From Fulvivirga aurantia (GTDB lineage: Bacteria; Bacteroidota; Bacteroidia; Cytophagales; Cyclobacteriaceae): a stretch of 8,591 nucleotides of DNA. The notes beneath the pieces are model-generated. The model was given only the letters and a program-made list of their open reading frames with translations, was not told the DNA's origin and searched no databases. Below, piece after piece: positions 7,861 through 8,591 of this stretch (its first letter is position 1; every line of letters starts with the position of its first letter). Both the position numbers and the translations under genes were made by a program. The stretch spans positions 1 to 8,591 of the forward strand of contig NZ_SMMD01000796.1 of assembly GCF_009711475.1 (NCBI RefSeq). Reading direction: 5' to 3'.

Positions 7861-7953
7861 ATTAAATACAGACGTACTTTTTGGCGATTGGACGGTTTGT
7901 ATTTCCTGCTTTGCGAGGTGGATTAACTATAGGTTAATTCACCTTTGTCTTTT
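7855..7953 (+). ncRNA. Candidate antisense small RNA between the regulator and susC
   Basis: This predicted RNA of about 99 nt lies between a consensus plus-strand promoter and a plus-strand intrinsic terminator. It would fold into a 5' stem-loop with a 10-bp stem (7864-7873 paired with 7895-7904) and a 21-nt loop, then a short single-stranded linker and the terminator hairpin. Each stem has one G-U pair when read as plus-strand RNA; in minus-strand RNA the same positions become A-C mismatches, which favours the plus strand as the functional one. It is antisense to the region upstream of susC and converges on the regulator's 3' end. Antisense sRNAs next to susC genes (such as DonS of Bacteroides fragilis) are known to repress PULs, so a similar role is plausible. 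The start is approximate (by a few nt). A 23-codon ORF also fits at 7855-7926 and is an alternative reading. Confidence 0.42.
7917..7953 (+). terminator. Intrinsic terminator, plus strand
   Basis: The arms GGTGGATTAAC (7917-7927) and GTTAATTCACC (7933-7943) form an 11-bp stem, including one G-U pair in plus-strand RNA, around a 5-nt loop. It is followed directly by TTTGTCTTTT (7944-7953). On the minus strand the stem has an A-C mismatch and is followed by TCGCAAAG, not a U-tract, so it is a poor terminator for the regulator transcript. The stem is moderately AT-rich and the T-tract is interrupted, so efficiency may be partial. The same inverted repeat could instead be a protein-binding site. 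Confidence 0.5.
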
Positions 7954-7961
7954 AAAGCTTT

Positions 7962-8591
7962 TCATTTTTTGAGTTTATCATTAGCAAAATTTAAAATATC
8001 ACTGAGATGCGACCGCATCGACTCTTCTGCCTTCGAAGCATCTTGATTTATTATATGTTCCAGTATAATGTGATGGCCTTCTAAAGCAGATAAAGGTTTA
8101 TCTCCACTGCAAACGTCATTTTCTTTGAAAAACGTGAGGATATCTGGTGTAACAATCAACATGAGGGAATTGAGTACTGAATTTTTACTAGCTTCGGCAA
8201 TTGTTAAGTGAAACAACAAATCTTCTTCTACGGCAGGCTTACCAACTTTCACTGCCTTTTCAAAAGCCTCAAGAGCATTAGAAATTGACACGATGTCGTC
8301 TTCCGACCTTCGTTCTGCTGCAAATTTTGCAGCATTGGTCTCCAATAACACTCTGGTTTCTACAAGAGAATGAAAATCTTGTCCTTCTAATCTTAAGACA
8401 TCTGTAATCAACCCTTCCAAGGCTGTTATCCCAAGACCAGCCACCACGGTACCACTTTGTGGTAACGTTTTAAGTATCCCATAAAACTCAAGTTTTCTTA
8501 TAGCATCTCTTACATAGGTTCTACCTACTCCAAACCGCTCACTCAATTGTCTCTCCGAGGGCAATTTATCCCCTGGTTTCAATTGGCCAGA
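7962..8591 (-). CDS. FadR-subfamily GntR transcriptional regulator (FCD domain), 5' end outside the window
   Basis: The gene runs in from the right edge and stops at TGA 7964-7962. An in-frame TTG at 8582 could be read as a start, but the frame is open upstream (SGQ before LKPGDKLPSER). In GntR proteins this motif lies some 20-30 residues inside, so the true start is probably beyond the window. The winged helix-turn-helix is recognisable: GDKLPSERQLSERFGVGRTYVRDAIRKL, then the wing with SGTVV. The C-terminal FCD domain has the usual metal/ligand set, an Asp and three His: in EDLLFH (Asp and His), EGHH and MRSHL. FadR-type regulators bind sugar acids, other organic acids or acyl-CoA and usually repress nearby genes. 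Its place directly upstream of susC, in the same direction, suggests that it controls this locus. Regulators of this type are common in uronate/alginate loci; the effector here is unknown. Confidence 0.93.
   Translation of the reverse strand, partial: SGQLKPGDKLPSERQLSERFGVGRTYVRDAIRKLEFYGILKTLPQSGTVVAGLGITALEGLITDVLRLEGQDFHSLVETRVLLETNAAKFAAERRSEDDIVSISNALEAFEKAVKVGKPAVEEDLLFHLTIAEASKNSVLNSLMLIVTPDILTFFKENDVCSGDKPLSALEGHHIILEHIINQDASKAEESMRSHLSDILNFANDKLKK

Noticed and set aside
7844..7916. Direct repeat CTTTGCGA at 7844-7851 and 7909-7916
   Set aside because: Only 8 bp, two copies, 65 bp apart; one copy is explained by the promoter -7 region. No third copy was noticed, so chance is likely.
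7855..7926. A 23-codon plus-strand ORF starting at the predicted transcription start of the antisense RNA
   Set aside because: It would be leaderless with no ribosome binding site, its stop lies within the terminator stem, and the peptide (MSIKYRRTFWRL...) resembles nothing I recognise. Noncoding RNA is the simpler reading, though a leaderless peptide cannot be fully excluded.
8580..8582. TTG as the start codon of the FadR-type regulator
   Set aside because: The frame continues upstream to the window edge and the N-terminal helix of the winged domain would be missing, so the real start is probably outside the window.

Overview
The window looks like part of a Bacteroidota genome, probably a free-living, possibly marine, polysaccharide degrader. 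The evidence is a complete SusC/SusD pair, Bacteroidota-style lipoprotein signals, PKD-type surface lipoproteins, low GC, A/T-rich gaps before start codons without clear Shine-Dalgarno sequences, and one textbook Bacteroidota promoter (TTTG, 20 nt, TAnnTTTG). I cannot name the genus.

All five protein genes lie on the minus strand, so transcription runs from high to low coordinates. First comes a FadR-type (GntR/FCD) regulator (7962-8591, cut by the right edge). A 194-bp intergenic region follows (7768-7961). Then come susC (4654-7767), susD (3182-4636), a PKD surface glycan-binding-like lipoprotein (2164-3162), and a large multimodular PKD lipoprotein (1-2150, cut by the left edge). Gaps inside the last four genes are only 13 to 19 nt, so they almost certainly form one operon: a polysaccharide utilization locus (PUL).

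In the expected model, the surface lipoproteins capture a glycan, and the SusC/SusD pair imports its oligosaccharides across the outer membrane using TonB energy. The FadR-type regulator would respond to a breakdown product. No catalytic enzyme is visible. The gene order (FadR-type regulator, SusC, SusD, PKD lipoproteins) resembles alginate utilization loci of marine Bacteroidota, but substrate assignment is inference only.

The most unusual part is the intergenic region. On the plus strand, opposite to all the genes, it has a consensus promoter (7817-7848), a 10-bp stem-loop (7864-7904), and an 11-bp hairpin followed by a T-rich tract (7917-7953). Both stems contain a G-U pair in plus-strand RNA that would be an A-C mismatch in minus-strand RNA. 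Together these predict an antisense small RNA of about 99 nt encoded between the regulator and susC, in a position like that of the PUL-associated antisense sRNAs known from Bacteroides (e.g. DonS). A perfect 16-bp palindrome overlaps the -33 element of its promoter. There is no gene-free stretch longer than 300 bases.
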